This document shows, piece after piece, positions 25,861 through 34,667 of a stretch of DNA of 64,000 bases (position 1 is its first letter; the number at the start of each line of letters is the position of its first letter). Under the pieces are notes generated by a model that did not search any database, was not told the DNA's origin, and saw nothing but the letters and a program-made list of their open reading frames with translations. The position numbers and the translations under genes were made by a program. Source of the DNA: an uncultured Muribaculaceae bacterium (GTDB lineage Bacteria; Bacteroidota; Bacteroidia; Bacteroidales; Muribaculaceae); NCBI GenBank assembly GCA_934661195.1, contig CAKUJD010000006.1:1-64000 (forward strand), written 5' to 3'.

Positions 25861-28587
25861 CTATTTACGGGATTTCGGGGATTTGTTGCGCATCAGCCGG
25901 TCATAGTCTTCCTGCGCCTTGTTGATGCCCTTGTCGCCTGAAATAGTGGCAATGGTGACAAACGGTGCAGACAATCTTTTGTTCAGCATGGCAAGTGTCT
26001 GCACGATCTTTGGGTCAGTCGAAGTTTGGACAGGAACATTAACGATGACATTGGGCTGAACAGATGGAGAAACAGACTGTGACGCAATCATCATAGGTGC
26101 TGTGATAGAACGTGACACATCGGCGGCTTTCAGCGAGCCGATAGAGTTGGTGCGTTGGGCATAGTCGAGAACCTCAATAAGCGGGCGCATTTGTGGTGAC
26201 TTAACAAGACGCTGCGATGCCACCCATTCCCCGGCGTGTACTATGCCAACAGGTTCATCAGGTCTGCCGTCAGGGGTGAAACCACCGGAGGCATAACCTT
26301 GTGACACCGAAGCTTGCTGTTGCTTCTTGATAGCCGCAATCTGAATCATACCGGCAGCCACTGCCATGCCGGCGGCAATAGGTGCAAGAATGTAGCCGAC
26401 AAGAGGAATGGCGGCAGCCGAGCCATAGGCTGATATGGCGTTTTGTGCAGTCTGCGCCACAGCCTGTATGACCTGCATGGCGAACATCTTTCGGTTTGCT
26501 TCGTTCTTAGCTTTGGCAATCTCACGCTCCTTTTCCTTTTCGAGTTTCTTCACCCGATAGGTGTTGCCATCCGCTGCGGATATTTCCTTTTCGTATCGTT
26601 TACTGATGGCGGCAGACTGTATCTCCATTTCAGACTGCACCAGCGATGACAAAGAAGAAAATATTGCCCCCATACCCGAAGTTAGCGTGGATATTGCACC
26701 TTGCATAGCCTTGCCACCGTCAGAGTTCAGCCACTCAACGGAAGCATCGACAGCCCTCTGTGCGGAGTTGCGCGTGTCTTCCTCGGCAAGCAAACCATAC
26801 TTCTTCTGCAAGGCAAGTTTAGCCTTTTGGAATGCCTCTTCAATGCGCAGTCTTTCGTCAGCGTTGTCACCGGCAGCAGCAATCTCACGCTCATATACGG
26901 TTTGCAAAAGCGCGATGTCAGCATCATATTTCGCTCTACTTTCTGCCAGATTGTCTCCGAAAAACTCCTTTTTCATAGAAGCGAGTTTGCGCTCATTCTC
27001 CTCCACAGTCTTTTGTCTGCGCTGCATCTGCGCAATCAGAAGTTGTTGCAACTGTTGCTCAGCCTGAAGTTTTTCAGATGAACCGTCTTTATAGACAGAT
27101 ATGAGTTTACGCTGATGCTCAATTTCTAGTTCTTCAATGCGGTTGTCGTATGTCTCCTTTGAGATAATGCCGTCAATGTAGAACTGCTTGATTTGGGTAA
27201 GTTCGGAGTTGTAACGGACACTCTCTTTTTCCGCAGACTTTGTCGTGAACTGCTCTGTCTGCTTCTTTACCGCCTCGTGATACTGCGCTTGTATGGTCAG
27301 ACGTTCAGTAGCCGACAGGTCGGTGCGTTTCAGCAGTGCAGAATAATAGTTAACGGAAGCGGTGTTCATTTCATCAAGATACTGCAAGTAATCCTTTTTG
27401 CCTGTTGCATAGTCAATGCGGGTCTGAGCCTCGGCACGCTCACGGGCATCTTTCTCAGCTGCAAAGCGGTCAGTGTTAGTAGTCGTTGCCGAGTTTGTGG
27501 AAGTCGGCGTGAAAGCGCTGTTATTGTCACTGCCATAATCAGCGTTATCCTTATCCATGCCATTGCCAAAGTCACCGCTGCGCTCCGCCTTTTCCCATCG
27601 GTACATCTGCAGCAGTTCCGAAGCTTGCTCTCGCGTCATAAACTGCGACTGCATCGTTCCGTCCAGCTGTATGACAGGTACAAGACCGCCACGTTCCTTG
27701 CTGGTCGCCACACGCTCGGCAATGGTGATGACCGCATCAAGTGTGAGGTCGTTGGCATTCTTTGCAGGACGCACACCATTCTCCATATCGTCAAGATTCT
27801 GCATTCGTGAAATGAAGTCGTTCATCTTGCCGGTAATACGGTTAAAGATGGCTACCGGGGTGCTGCTACGGTCTGTCAGATGCAAAAAAGAGAAAGTTCT
27901 CTGGAATCCGGCAAGTAAGTCTTGAATATCCTTTGGTATTGGCGTGCCAGTTGCCACCTGTTGCGATGTGGCAGACACAATGCGCTGGGCAGTTCGAGCA
28001 TCAGCGCCGAACTTAATCAATGACTGCCGCAGTTCCTCAAGATCGTCCTGAATGTTCTTGGTATATTCAGTAGTGATGGCATCACGTGCGGCTGATATGC
28101 CACGCACTTTGGCATTCTGACGGATAGCGAATGTCAGACGCTTGTAGGCTTCTTCAAGATTTGTGATTTCACCACGCTCGTTAATTAAGCCTTGCAGGTA
28201 TTTGCCGTACTGCTTGATGATACTGTCCTTGGCGTTCTCATACTCCTTTGTGCCTTTTCTTACACCGTCAAGCGTGCCGAACAGTCTGTCAAGGTCGTTC
28301 TTCTCCTTGATGCTCTGCTCGTCAAGACCGGCAGCCGACTTCATTGCACTGTCAAGGGATTGTCTGTACTCATCAGTCTTTGTGGCGAGATTGTAGATTG
28401 CCACTGCCACGGCGGTAACAGCCGCCAGCACCAAACCCCATGGCGAAGCCTTCATTGATTGGTTAAGAAAAGTCATAGCCGTCCCGGCGGTCTTTGCTCC
28501 GTGCGTGAATCGGATAACCGCCACCTCGCACAAACCAACGGCATATTGGAATGCCGACAGCACCGACTTGCCGGCACCCATCACCAA
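25861..28587 (-). CDS. Tape measure protein, C-terminal part (after in-frame TGA)
   Basis: These 908 codons continue the tape measure frame beyond the TGA at 28591-28593. They begin with hydrophobic segments (GAGKSVLSAFQYAVGL; WGLVLAAVTAVAVAIYNLAT near residue 60). A long coiled coil rich in Ala/Glu/Lys/Gln follows (about 330-640), then a membrane-active hydrophobic region (AAIPLVGYILAPIAAGMAVA near 720-750). It ends in the typical GYASGGFTPDGRPDEPVGIVHAGEW block near 770-795. The only starts at the head of this part are weak (TTG, GTG, ATG in a row) and no ribosome site precedes them. It is best read as the second half of one protein of about 1440 residues. Confidence 0.85.
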   Translation of the reverse strand: MVMGAGKSVLSAFQYAVGLCEVAVIRFTHGAKTAGTAMTFLNQSMKASPWGLVLAAVTAVAVAIYNLATKTDEYRQSLDSAMKSAAGLDEQSIKEKNDLDRLFGTLDGVRKGTKEYENAKDSIIKQYGKYLQGLINERGEITNLEEAYKRLTFAIRQNAKVRGISAARDAITTEYTKNIQDDLEELRQSLIKFGADARTAQRIVSATSQQVATGTPIPKDIQDLLAGFQRTFSFLHLTDRSSTPVAIFNRITGKMNDFISRMQNLDDMENGVRPAKNANDLTLDAVITIAERVATSKERGGLVPVIQLDGTMQSQFMTREQASELLQMYRWEKAERSGDFGNGMDKDNADYGSDNNSAFTPTSTNSATTTNTDRFAAEKDARERAEAQTRIDYATGKKDYLQYLDEMNTASVNYYSALLKRTDLSATERLTIQAQYHEAVKKQTEQFTTKSAEKESVRYNSELTQIKQFYIDGIISKETYDNRIEELEIEHQRKLISVYKDGSSEKLQAEQQLQQLLIAQMQRRQKTVEENERKLASMKKEFFGDNLAESRAKYDADIALLQTVYEREIAAAGDNADERLRIEEAFQKAKLALQKKYGLLAEEDTRNSAQRAVDASVEWLNSDGGKAMQGAISTLTSGMGAIFSSLSSLVQSEMEIQSAAISKRYEKEISAADGNTYRVKKLEKEKEREIAKAKNEANRKMFAMQVIQAVAQTAQNAISAYGSAAAIPLVGYILAPIAAGMAVAAGMIQIAAIKKQQQASVSQGYASGGFTPDGRPDEPVGIVHAGEWVASQRLVKSPQMRPLIEVLDYAQRTNSIGSLKAADVSRSITAPMMIASQSVSPSVQPNVIVNVPVQTSTDPKIVQTLAMLNKRLSAPFVTIATISGDKGINKAQEDYDRLMRNKSPKSRK

Positions 28588-28590
28588 ATT

Positions 28591-30183
28591 TCAGGCTACG
28601 TGAGCCGTCTTTGCTGCCAATATGGTAGTGTAGTAAGTGGCGAGCGATGCAATGAGCGGAACAATAACTTTCCGATATTCAATAATGAAAGAGACAATTT
28701 GATTAAGGACTCGCAAGAAGATACCCGAAGACGTGTATATATGCTTCATTGCAGGATATAGCTTTTCACCGAGTTCCACGGCAAGTTCAGTGACACGCTT
28801 CTTCGCCTTGTCAATGGCAGCTTGTGCCGTGGTATTGAAAATCTCGTATTCGTGTGTAGCAGAAGATGCCTCCCTGAACGCCTTGTCTGCTTCACCCATC
28901 TGCCACTTCACCTCGTCAATGTGCTTGGCAAGCGTGGACAGCACCTGCGACACACGGGCTGCGTCAAGCCCCATATCCTTGAACGCCGGAGCGAGAATCA
29001 TAGTGGCATTGGCAAACGATGACTTCTCTCCGATGTCGTGCAAGGCTTGAAGGAACATCATCAATCCGTCCTTTGCGGATTTCTTCAGCGTGGTGTTGAG
29101 TAGTTCTGCATCAAGACCGAGCGTGGCAGCAAACTCGTGATTCTTGTTGGCAAGGTTCATAATCACCTTTTGGATTGCGGTAGCCGACATCTCCACCTTT
29201 TGGCCGTTGGCGTCAAGCACAGCTCCAAAAGCGAGGATTTGCGGAATGGTCAGACTCGCTTGCGAGCCTATGCCCGCCATTCGCTGTGCGAACTCAACGA
29301 GATACGGTTTCGATGCGGTGCAGTTCTGTGAGAGAACATTCACCGTAGAACCTACCGCCAGCATAGCGTCCTTAGTGCCGAGCATCTGCTCCACACCGAA
29401 GATGTTTGTAAGTTTTGCGATCGTCTGTGTCGCCCCCGCACCCAAGTCCACGAGAGCCACGTTGATGATGTCAGCCGCTTCCACATATCCTTGTACGCTT
29501 TCCAAAGTGTTCTTACCCAAACGACCGGCCTCCTGTGCAAGTTCATTGAGCTTCTCGCGAGGAGTTCGGGTGTCAAGACGCATAAATGCCTTATTCAGTT
29601 CTTCAACCGACTTTTCTGTCATACCGGTGTATTTCCGGGTGTTGGCGAGCTGCTCCTCCATTTCAGCGTATGCGTTCACCGCTTTTCTTCCAGCCATTAC
29701 CAAGCCGGTTACGGCAGCCGCAATGCCCATAATGAAAGTCTGTGCGTTGTTGAGCCAATTGTTCATCTTTTCCCATCGGGACTGCTGAACAGCGAGTTGT
29801 CGGTTTACTGCCGATATTTCCTCCTTTACACGTCTGATTTTGGCGATGTGGTCGTTCCAAGCCGCAGAGCCGCGTTCGATGCCGCTGAGTTGCGACTGCA
29901 ATGTCTTGAGTGTTCTCTGAAGTTCCTTAGGTGTAGCCTTGTCAAGCCGTCGAAGCACCTGCTCGGCGGTTGTGGCAGAGCCTTGCAGTTGAGAAATCAG
30001 CCGGTTGGTGGAGTTGAGTTCTCGTTGCAGTTTCTTCATTGATGCCTTGTCGCCGGCAGTGGCGGCTTTGGCGAGCTTTCGCTCGAGTTTGGTTGCCTCC
30101 TCCTGAAGCGAAGTAAGGACTTGCTGCGCCTGTCTGCCATTCACCGACAGGACGACTTTTGCGGTGGTGTTGTATGATGCCAT
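28591..30183 (-). CDS. Tape measure protein, N-terminal part (ends at in-frame TGA)
   Basis: From ATG 30183 (MASYNTTAKVVLSVNGRQ) the frame encodes 530 residues. They comprise an N-terminal coiled coil (residues 15-110), then the TP901-like tape measure core (AEMEEQLANTRKYTGMTEKSVEELN near 170-195, LAQEAGRLGKNT near 215, QILAFGAVLD near 310). A hydrophobic helix follows (VSFIIEYRKVIVPLIASLATYY near 495-515), then a TGA at 28591-28593. The next codon is in the same frame as the 908-codon ORF downstream. Tape measure proteins set tail length and pass DNA into the cell, so a truncated product should give no normal tail. The upstream frame extends 13 codons, but the start at 30183 matches homologues. 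Confidence 0.85.
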   Translation of the reverse strand: MASYNTTAKVVLSVNGRQAQQVLTSLQEEATKLERKLAKAATAGDKASMKKLQRELNSTNRLISQLQGSATTAEQVLRRLDKATPKELQRTLKTLQSQLSGIERGSAAWNDHIAKIRRVKEEISAVNRQLAVQQSRWEKMNNWLNNAQTFIMGIAAAVTGLVMAGRKAVNAYAEMEEQLANTRKYTGMTEKSVEELNKAFMRLDTRTPREKLNELAQEAGRLGKNTLESVQGYVEAADIINVALVDLGAGATQTIAKLTNIFGVEQMLGTKDAMLAVGSTVNVLSQNCTASKPYLVEFAQRMAGIGSQASLTIPQILAFGAVLDANGQKVEMSATAIQKVIMNLANKNHEFAATLGLDAELLNTTLKKSAKDGLMMFLQALHDIGEKSSFANATMILAPAFKDMGLDAARVSQVLSTLAKHIDEVKWQMGEADKAFREASSATHEYEIFNTTAQAAIDKAKKRVTELAVELGEKLYPAMKHIYTSSGIFLRVLNQIVSFIIEYRKVIVPLIASLATYYTTILAAKTAHVA

Positions 30184-30353
30184 AGGTGTATTCAGTGTGA
30201 AACAATGGCAAATTTGAGCCAAAATCTCAGTATCGTAAAAGACACATTCACAGCGTGTAAAGTAGCGTGAAGATGTGTCAAAATTTTATGAGATTTCAGT
30301 CTGTAAAGGGCTGAAACAAGATTACGGCTGATACTCAGCTGATTATAGGGATT

Positions 30354-30373
30354 GTTAAGGGATTTCCCTTAAC
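30354..30373. other. Perfect 8-bp hairpin at the border of the ORF-less region
   Basis: GTTAAGGG and CCCTTAAC flank an ATTT loop. No T-run follows on either strand, so it is not a standard terminator; it may be a processing site or an element of the structured region next to it. The adjoining 30223-30353 is AT-rich and empty. Confidence 0.5.
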
Positions 30374-31195
30374 TACTGTCTGTAAAGACCCCCCACCGCC
30401 CTATGGACGATTGCGACGCCGCTTTCAAAGCCAAAGCGGAATATGCAGAGCCATTGTTGCCATTGTGCGGTGAATGCGTTGGCGTGCGGACCAAAGCCGG
30501 CTCGTCGTGATTTGGTTTCGTATGCCGACACCGCTCTCCCGGCTTGCCGGGGTGATGGCGACGTGCGGTGAAGACAAGGCTGCGGCGCAATGGAGCGGAT
30601 AACGGCGGCAGCGTAACGGATTTGGAGCGGGCGAGCAAGTCAGTGGCGATACCATCGGCGGCGCAGACGGCGAAGCCTTTCCGACAACGTGACGGAGTGG
30701 CTGTATGGTGTCGGCTCGATAAGACTGCCCGACAAGCTCGTAAGCAGTGAAGCGCAAGCCGTCATAGGCGGAATGAAGTCCTGTGCATTGGCTCACTGCA
30801 CATCGGGGCTTGGGGTGGGGACTGATGCGCTTTTGCGATAAATCCGCACTGCCCTCCGGGGCGGACAATGCGAGTGCCGCCACTATCGGGGATAGAAGCC
30901 GACAAAAGTGTAGGCTCCTGTTCGATGTGAAGAACGCAGTGGCTGACCACGACACGCAGAAAGTTGGAGTACAGGCTGACTTCGGGACGGCTTGCCGGAA
31001 GGAATTTGTGTGCTTTGGCGCAATGTCCTGACCTGGACACAGACGATTGCTACTCGGACTGACGTGTCGTAGTCAGAAACGGAGTGCGAAGCGGAGTTGT
31101 GGAGAGACTGCTTTGCCGGCTTCGGGTGGGCGGGCAAATCAGATGGCACTCGCAAAACGAAAAAGCGGCTGATCCTCACGGACAAGTCGCTTGTG
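30374..31195. ncRNA. Candidate large structured non-coding RNA of the phage
   Basis: About 820 GC-rich bases between the spanin and tape measure genes contain no convincing gene on either strand. The longest ORF, reverse 30425-30955, is Ser/Pro/Arg-rich and has no domain. The stretch is dense in short perfect inverted repeats: CCGCTTT/AAAGCGG (30419-30439), ACCAAA/TTTGGT, ACCGC/GCGGT enclosing CCCGG-CTTG-CCGGG, TGTGCA/TGCACA, CCGC/GCGG, CTGAC/GTCAG and TTTGCC/GGCAAA. Higher GC than the flanking phage genes, structure without coding and a place in the late operon resemble the large ornate RNAs known from other phages. Strand is not decided; the late transcript would read the reverse strand. 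Confidence 0.45.
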
Positions 31196-31208
31196 TCATG
31201 AAAAAACT

Positions 31209-31667
31209 TTACTTACTGCGGAGTTTGAAAAAGATGATGGTTGCGCCCATCAATAGGAGAACTAAAACGACAAGCGTGCCGTCAGGTGGCTTATAGCCTT
31301 TAGCCGTGTCGGTAGATTCACGATTGTGACTGTCCTTTGTGCGGTGAGTCGTCAGCGTATCAGACGCAATAGCTACCGACCGCTGTTCTCTACTAATCGA
31401 ATTATTGCGATTGAAAGACGCTCTGCGAGCTTTCAGAAGAACTATACCTGATGGTGAGACGAGCGTATCAGTCGGAATGTAGCAGACTTCGAGACTGTCA
31501 AAGTTGTAGGACAACGACAGTGCCATATCAAGGGCGGAACTGTCTGAAGATATGGTCGCAGTCGTTTTTGACAGGCTGATGTCGTCACTGGCAACGGTTT
31601 CCACTTTGCGGTGTGTGGAACATGAGGCAAGGACAATGGCGGCAATTGAAAAAATCAGAGTTCGCAT
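31209..31667 (-). CDS. Probable unimolecular spanin (outer-membrane lysis protein)
   Basis: The 152-aa product has a lipoprotein signal with the lipobox LASCS at residues 13-17 and a single C-terminal transmembrane helix (TLVVLVLLLMGATIIFF, about 130-147) followed by a short basic tail. A protein lipidated in the outer membrane and anchored by its C-terminus in the inner membrane is the design of a u-spanin, which fuses the two membranes at the end of lysis. It follows holin and endolysin with overlapping genes (its start lies 13 bases inside the endolysin gene), the classical place for spanins. The sequence between the anchors is Ser/Thr-rich. Sequence similarity to known spanins is not claimed. 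Confidence 0.7.
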   Translation of the reverse strand: MRTLIFSIAAIVLASCSTHRKVETVASDDISLSKTTATISSDSSALDMALSLSYNFDSLEVCYIPTDTLVSPSGIVLLKARRASFNRNNSISREQRSVAIASDTLTTHRTKDSHNRESTDTAKGYKPPDGTLVVLVLLLMGATIIFFKLRSK

Positions 31668-32068
31668 AATCCAGATGTTTTAACGTCAAATGCAGGACAT
31701 GCTTTGTTGGCAAACTCGCAATGGCCGTGGACTGTAGCTTTCGGGTATTGTCTGCGCAGTTCGGTGATAAGCCGGACAAGAGAAGCCTTTTGTGCCTGAG
31801 TGCGTGTGTCCTTTGGACGCTTGCCGCCGGCAGTGCAGCCGCCTATGTAACAAACGCCGATCGAGTTGGTGTTGTGTCCAAGACAGTGCGCCCCTACTTG
31901 TTCGATGGGTCTTCCCTTGTAAACTGAACCGTCAAGGTATATCACAAAGTGGTAGCCTATGCCTTTCCAGCCCCGTTGCCTATGCCAATGGTCGATGTCC
32001 GCCACAGTGAAAGGCTTTCCTTCGGGGGTGGCGGCACAATGAATGATAATTTCGTTGATGTTTCTCAT
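31655..32068 (-). CDS. Endolysin: N-acetylmuramoyl-L-alanine amidase (amidase_2)
   Basis: The 137-aa product is a T7-lysozyme-like zinc amidase that cuts the bond between muramic acid and the peptide stem. Zinc ligands are visible: His in IIHCAAT near residue 10, His in GAHCLGHN near 60, and the HCEFANKACPAFDV block near 118-131 with the Cys ligand. The catalytic Tyr is in GIGYHFVI near 39. There is no signal peptide, so it depends on the holin encoded just upstream. Its start overlaps the holin stop and its end overlaps the spanin gene. Confidence 0.93.
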   Translation of the reverse strand: MRNINEIIIHCAATPEGKPFTVADIDHWHRQRGWKGIGYHFVIYLDGSVYKGRPIEQVGAHCLGHNTNSIGVCYIGGCTAGGKRPKDTRTQAQKASLVRLITELRRQYPKATVHGHCEFANKACPAFDVKTSGLCEL

Positions 32069-32265
32069 TTCTGCTTGTATTTATAATGATAGTCAATTCC
32101 GAACAAAGAACCTACGAAAGTGAGAATCTCACCGAATGCGATGAGTACCGAACTGTCAATGACACCCGTAGGCGGAACGAAGAATCCTGCAATGAGCAGT
32201 GCCGTGCCGAGCGTTATCAGCGCGACAGCGCAGATTAGTTGAATTTTACTGACAATATGCTTCAT
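32065..32265 (-). CDS. Putative holin, 66 aa
   Basis: The product has two predicted transmembrane helices (residues 7-28 and 38-55) with a short PPTG turn and a basic, tyrosine-rich tail (YHYKYKQK). Size, topology and position directly upstream of the endolysin fit a class II holin that makes the hole in the inner membrane. The gene overlaps the endolysin start by four bases. Confidence 0.8.
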   Translation of the reverse strand: MKHIVSKIQLICAVALITLGTALLIAGFFVPPTGVIDSSVLIAFGEILTFVGSLFGIDYHYKYKQK

Positions 32266-32417
32266 AAATATTTGGTTGTATTGTGATTAATCACTAAATT
32301 TGCAACGTATTGAAGTGAGCATTGGCTTATTTCTAAGGTTTGCGCTTGCGGCATCGGCTTTAGCGCAGTGTTTGGATGTGGGCCAAGGCTTGCATCTTTT
32401 TTTATTTCCATACCGCA

Positions 32418-33494
32418 TCACTTTCCAAAATACCATTTCATCGTTGCGGTGTCGTAGATGACGGTGAACACGGCGAGATTCGATACCAAACTGCAAGGCG
32501 TGACAGTCTCGCGGTTGCGCTCGTAAGTGCGACCGAAACCGATACCGTATTCAAATCGGAGCATTCGTGGTGAATTGGAAAGTCTGTCAAGGTTCGACAC
32601 CTTAACCTTGCCCCAGTTGACATACAACTCGGTGTCGTCAACAATGCAAGGGCGGACGAGAGCATCGGGCGACTGTGAGTAATTGAACGTCTTACGATAC
32701 AGGTTGTGCCACTCTTCAAGTGGAACATCGGCAAAAGCCACGATACAACTTTTGTTGATATTTACGCACTGCGAACTGCCTCCTATGACGTGCCACCCTT
32801 TGTGCTGCGGACCACGCTTGTTCGGTGAAAGCTCGTGCCGTGTGCGGTTGCGCTTTTTCGTCTTGCGGAAAACAAATGGTATAAATCCTTTGTCAAGATA
32901 GTATTGCGCATTGAGAAGGAGAAGTTTTTTGTTCTCCACAACAGTTTGTATTTCCGGGCGGTCGGTGATTACTTTCAAGGAGGAAATTGACTTGGCATTA
33001 TCGCTGACAGCTTTCTGCGTGTCGGCGACAGTCGTGCCGATCGAGGATAAGCGTGTGCTATGAGTCTGCACTTCTGTTGCCATACTTTGGAATGATGCTT
33101 CAAGGTTGGCAACAGATTTCTTGGCGGTGTTCAAGTCTGAGACCTGCTGCGCGCGCATCACGCCAGCACGGTCGGTTGTAGCCTGACGAATGAAAATCTG
33201 ATCGTTTAATGAAGTAACCGTGCCTTTGAGAATGTTGGCATTGGTGATGTTCACCAACACATCGTTGCGGTCTGTCGAACCTTGCGAGATAGACATAAGC
33301 GTATTGGGCAACGAGGTGATATTGCCCAACAGAGCGAAAAGCGGTTTTGCTTCGCTGTCAGTCGTACATACGGCAAGCAAGTCAGCGAGCCGTTGCAACA
33401 GCGATCCAAGTAATTCCGGTGATATGCTGTCCTTTTGCGAAAGGGCGCGGAAGTCCGCGATAAGTGTGTTCAGTGCGGTTGTGTCAATAGCCAT
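32418..33494 (-). CDS. Phage fibre-like structural protein with coiled coil
   Basis: The 358-aa product has an N-terminal helical region, a trimeric coiled-coil-like stretch (about residues 118-175: repeated SDLNTAKKSVANLEASFQ, VQTHSTRLSSIG, DTQKAVSDNAKSISSLK units) and a compact beta-rich C-terminal domain (180-358) rich in Arg, Tyr and Trp. This layout is that of tail fibres or spikes that touch the host surface. It sits between the tail-completion protein and the lysis genes, so a receptor-binding role is plausible. No known carbohydrate-binding fold is recognised. Confidence 0.65.
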   Translation of the reverse strand: MAIDTTALNTLIADFRALSQKDSISPELLGSLLQRLADLLAVCTTDSEAKPLFALLGNITSLPNTLMSISQGSTDRNDVLVNITNANILKGTVTSLNDQIFIRQATTDRAGVMRAQQVSDLNTAKKSVANLEASFQSMATEVQTHSTRLSSIGTTVADTQKAVSDNAKSISSLKVITDRPEIQTVVENKKLLLLNAQYYLDKGFIPFVFRKTKKRNRTRHELSPNKRGPQHKGWHVIGGSSQCVNINKSCIVAFADVPLEEWHNLYRKTFNYSQSPDALVRPCIVDDTELYVNWGKVKVSNLDRLSNSPRMLRFEYGIGFGRTYERNRETVTPCSLVSNLAVFTVIYDTATMKWYFGK

Positions 33495-33547
33495 TATGTT
33501 TCGTTTTTATGCGAATTTATTGAGAAACCGCATTGTAGTAAAAGACA

Positions 33548-33967
33548 CTATTCCGTCAAATTGTGGCGCATCATATCGGGGTTGAGAGCGTTTGAGATGG
33601 CGTTGCAGAACTGCCGTCCGAGATTGTCGGCATAGAACTCCTGGATATTCATCACCGAGGCAAAGTATTTGCGAGAGAACCAACGGCGGCGTTTACGCAC
33701 CTTGTCATGAGAAATATCGCCCGAATTTCCTCTCGGTGTTTCCTTTCCTGTTCCATAGTCCTGAAAGATTCCGTATGCGTTGAACAACTGCGACAGCGTG
33801 ACTTGCGTGAACTTGCCATCGGCTTTCATACTTACGGCGAGTGTCGAGCGGTACAGCATACCGGTGTCAATAACGCCCAACAGCGAAATCTGCTCACGCC
33901 AAATCCGTATCATTGTGCTGTTGAAAGCAAGCACATACTTTCTGCGCTCTTCAAGGTCTCTCTCCAT
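33548..33967 (-). CDS. Phage tail completion / connector protein
   Basis: The 139-aa product (ATG 33967, overlapping the previous gene) resembles the neck or tail-completion group in size and place. It has a helical N-terminus (MERDLEERRKYVLAF), a GVIDTGMLYRSTLAV turn typical of HK97 gp10-like proteins near 35-50 and a basic RKRRRWFSRKYF stretch near 95-106. The frame is open 16 codons further upstream, but that part overlaps the preceding coding region. The role is inferred from place and the TG-x-LR/YRS-type motif. Confidence 0.6.
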   Translation of the reverse strand: MERDLEERRKYVLAFNSTMIRIWREQISLLGVIDTGMLYRSTLAVSMKADGKFTQVTLSQLFNAYGIFQDYGTGKETPRGNSGDISHDKVRKRRRWFSRKYFASVMNIQEFYADNLGRQFCNAISNALNPDMMRHNLTE

Positions 33968-34667
33968 GTCTGACAATTTTGAATGTGGCGAAATCCGCAT
34001 CTTTGATTGACGCAAGAAAAATCTCCTTTTCCGGTGGCAGAATACTCTCTTTAATCAAACAAGGGGCATTGTTGACATCATCAACGGCTTCGCCAAGAGA
34101 GCATTTCAGGTAATCACGCAAAAACTTCATACACGTTGTCCGTTTACTCACTTCCATAAGCCAAATGTCAAACTCATAGCCGAGCCACTCGTCATAACTG
34201 AACCGTAAGTCGGTATAGACATCGACTGCAATCTGAAAGTAAGCGCAGGCGCAGCCGGAAAAGAAATATCTGTCAATCTCGTTGAATGATATTCGTGGGT
34301 CGAGATAGATGCAGTCCTGCTCCAGCTTGACGCGTTCAAGCGTCAGCACCGACATCAACTGCCGGAACAGTTCGCGCATTGTTTCCATACACTCATTACG
34401 AGCGTCCATATCGTCAATGGCGTGACGCATGGCAAGGAACACCGTCTTTACCCTGCGAGTGCGAGGCGAGTTGTTCAACTCGGTGTAGCCGTCGGCAATG
34501 TCCGACACACAGCAGAAAGCAGTATGGCTTTGTATGGCGTGAAGTGCTTCCTCGAGGCCTTCGAGCCCAGATACCTTGCAGAAGGTGAAATTTTCAGCAT
34601 TGGCGAGTTTGTTCTTAGCAATCAATTCGCTGAAGAATTGGGTTGCGTTCCAGTCACTTTTTGGCAT
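33951..34667 (-). CDS. Phage protein, possibly tail terminator
   Basis: The 238-aa product is conserved in character but not assigned. It is acidic, mixed alpha/beta, with many Cys in pairs (TAFCCVSD; FSGCACAYFQ) and phenylalanine-rich segments. It starts 14 bases inside the previous gene and ends inside the next one, so it is tightly coupled within the head-tail connector set. By order (portal, connector, this gene, tail completion) it could be a tail terminator or neck protein, but nothing in the sequence proves it. Confidence 0.55.
   Translation of the reverse strand: MPKSDWNATQFFSELIAKNKLANAENFTFCKVSGLEGLEEALHAIQSHTAFCCVSDIADGYTELNNSPRTRRVKTVFLAMRHAIDDMDARNECMETMRELFRQLMSVLTLERVKLEQDCIYLDPRISFNEIDRYFFSGCACAYFQIAVDVYTDLRFSYDEWLGYEFDIWLMEVSKRTTCMKFLRDYLKCSLGEAVDDVNNAPCLIKESILPPEKEIFLASIKDADFATFKIVRHGERP

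Noticed and set aside
28591..28593. Reassigned TGA codon (alternative genetic code) in the phage
   Set aside because: Several phage genes end in TGA directly at overlapping starts (35411, 34654, 33951, 39677), so TGA works as a stop here.
30425..30955. Reverse-strand ORF of 176 codons in the GC-rich late region
   Set aside because: The product is Ser/Pro/Arg/Leu-rich without periodic structure or motifs. It appears because GC-rich DNA has few stops; the hairpin content argues for RNA instead.
30374..31195. Diversity-generating retroelement or group II intron
   Set aside because: No reverse transcriptase exists in the window, no template/variable repeat pair was seen, and I could not find a domain V-like hairpin.
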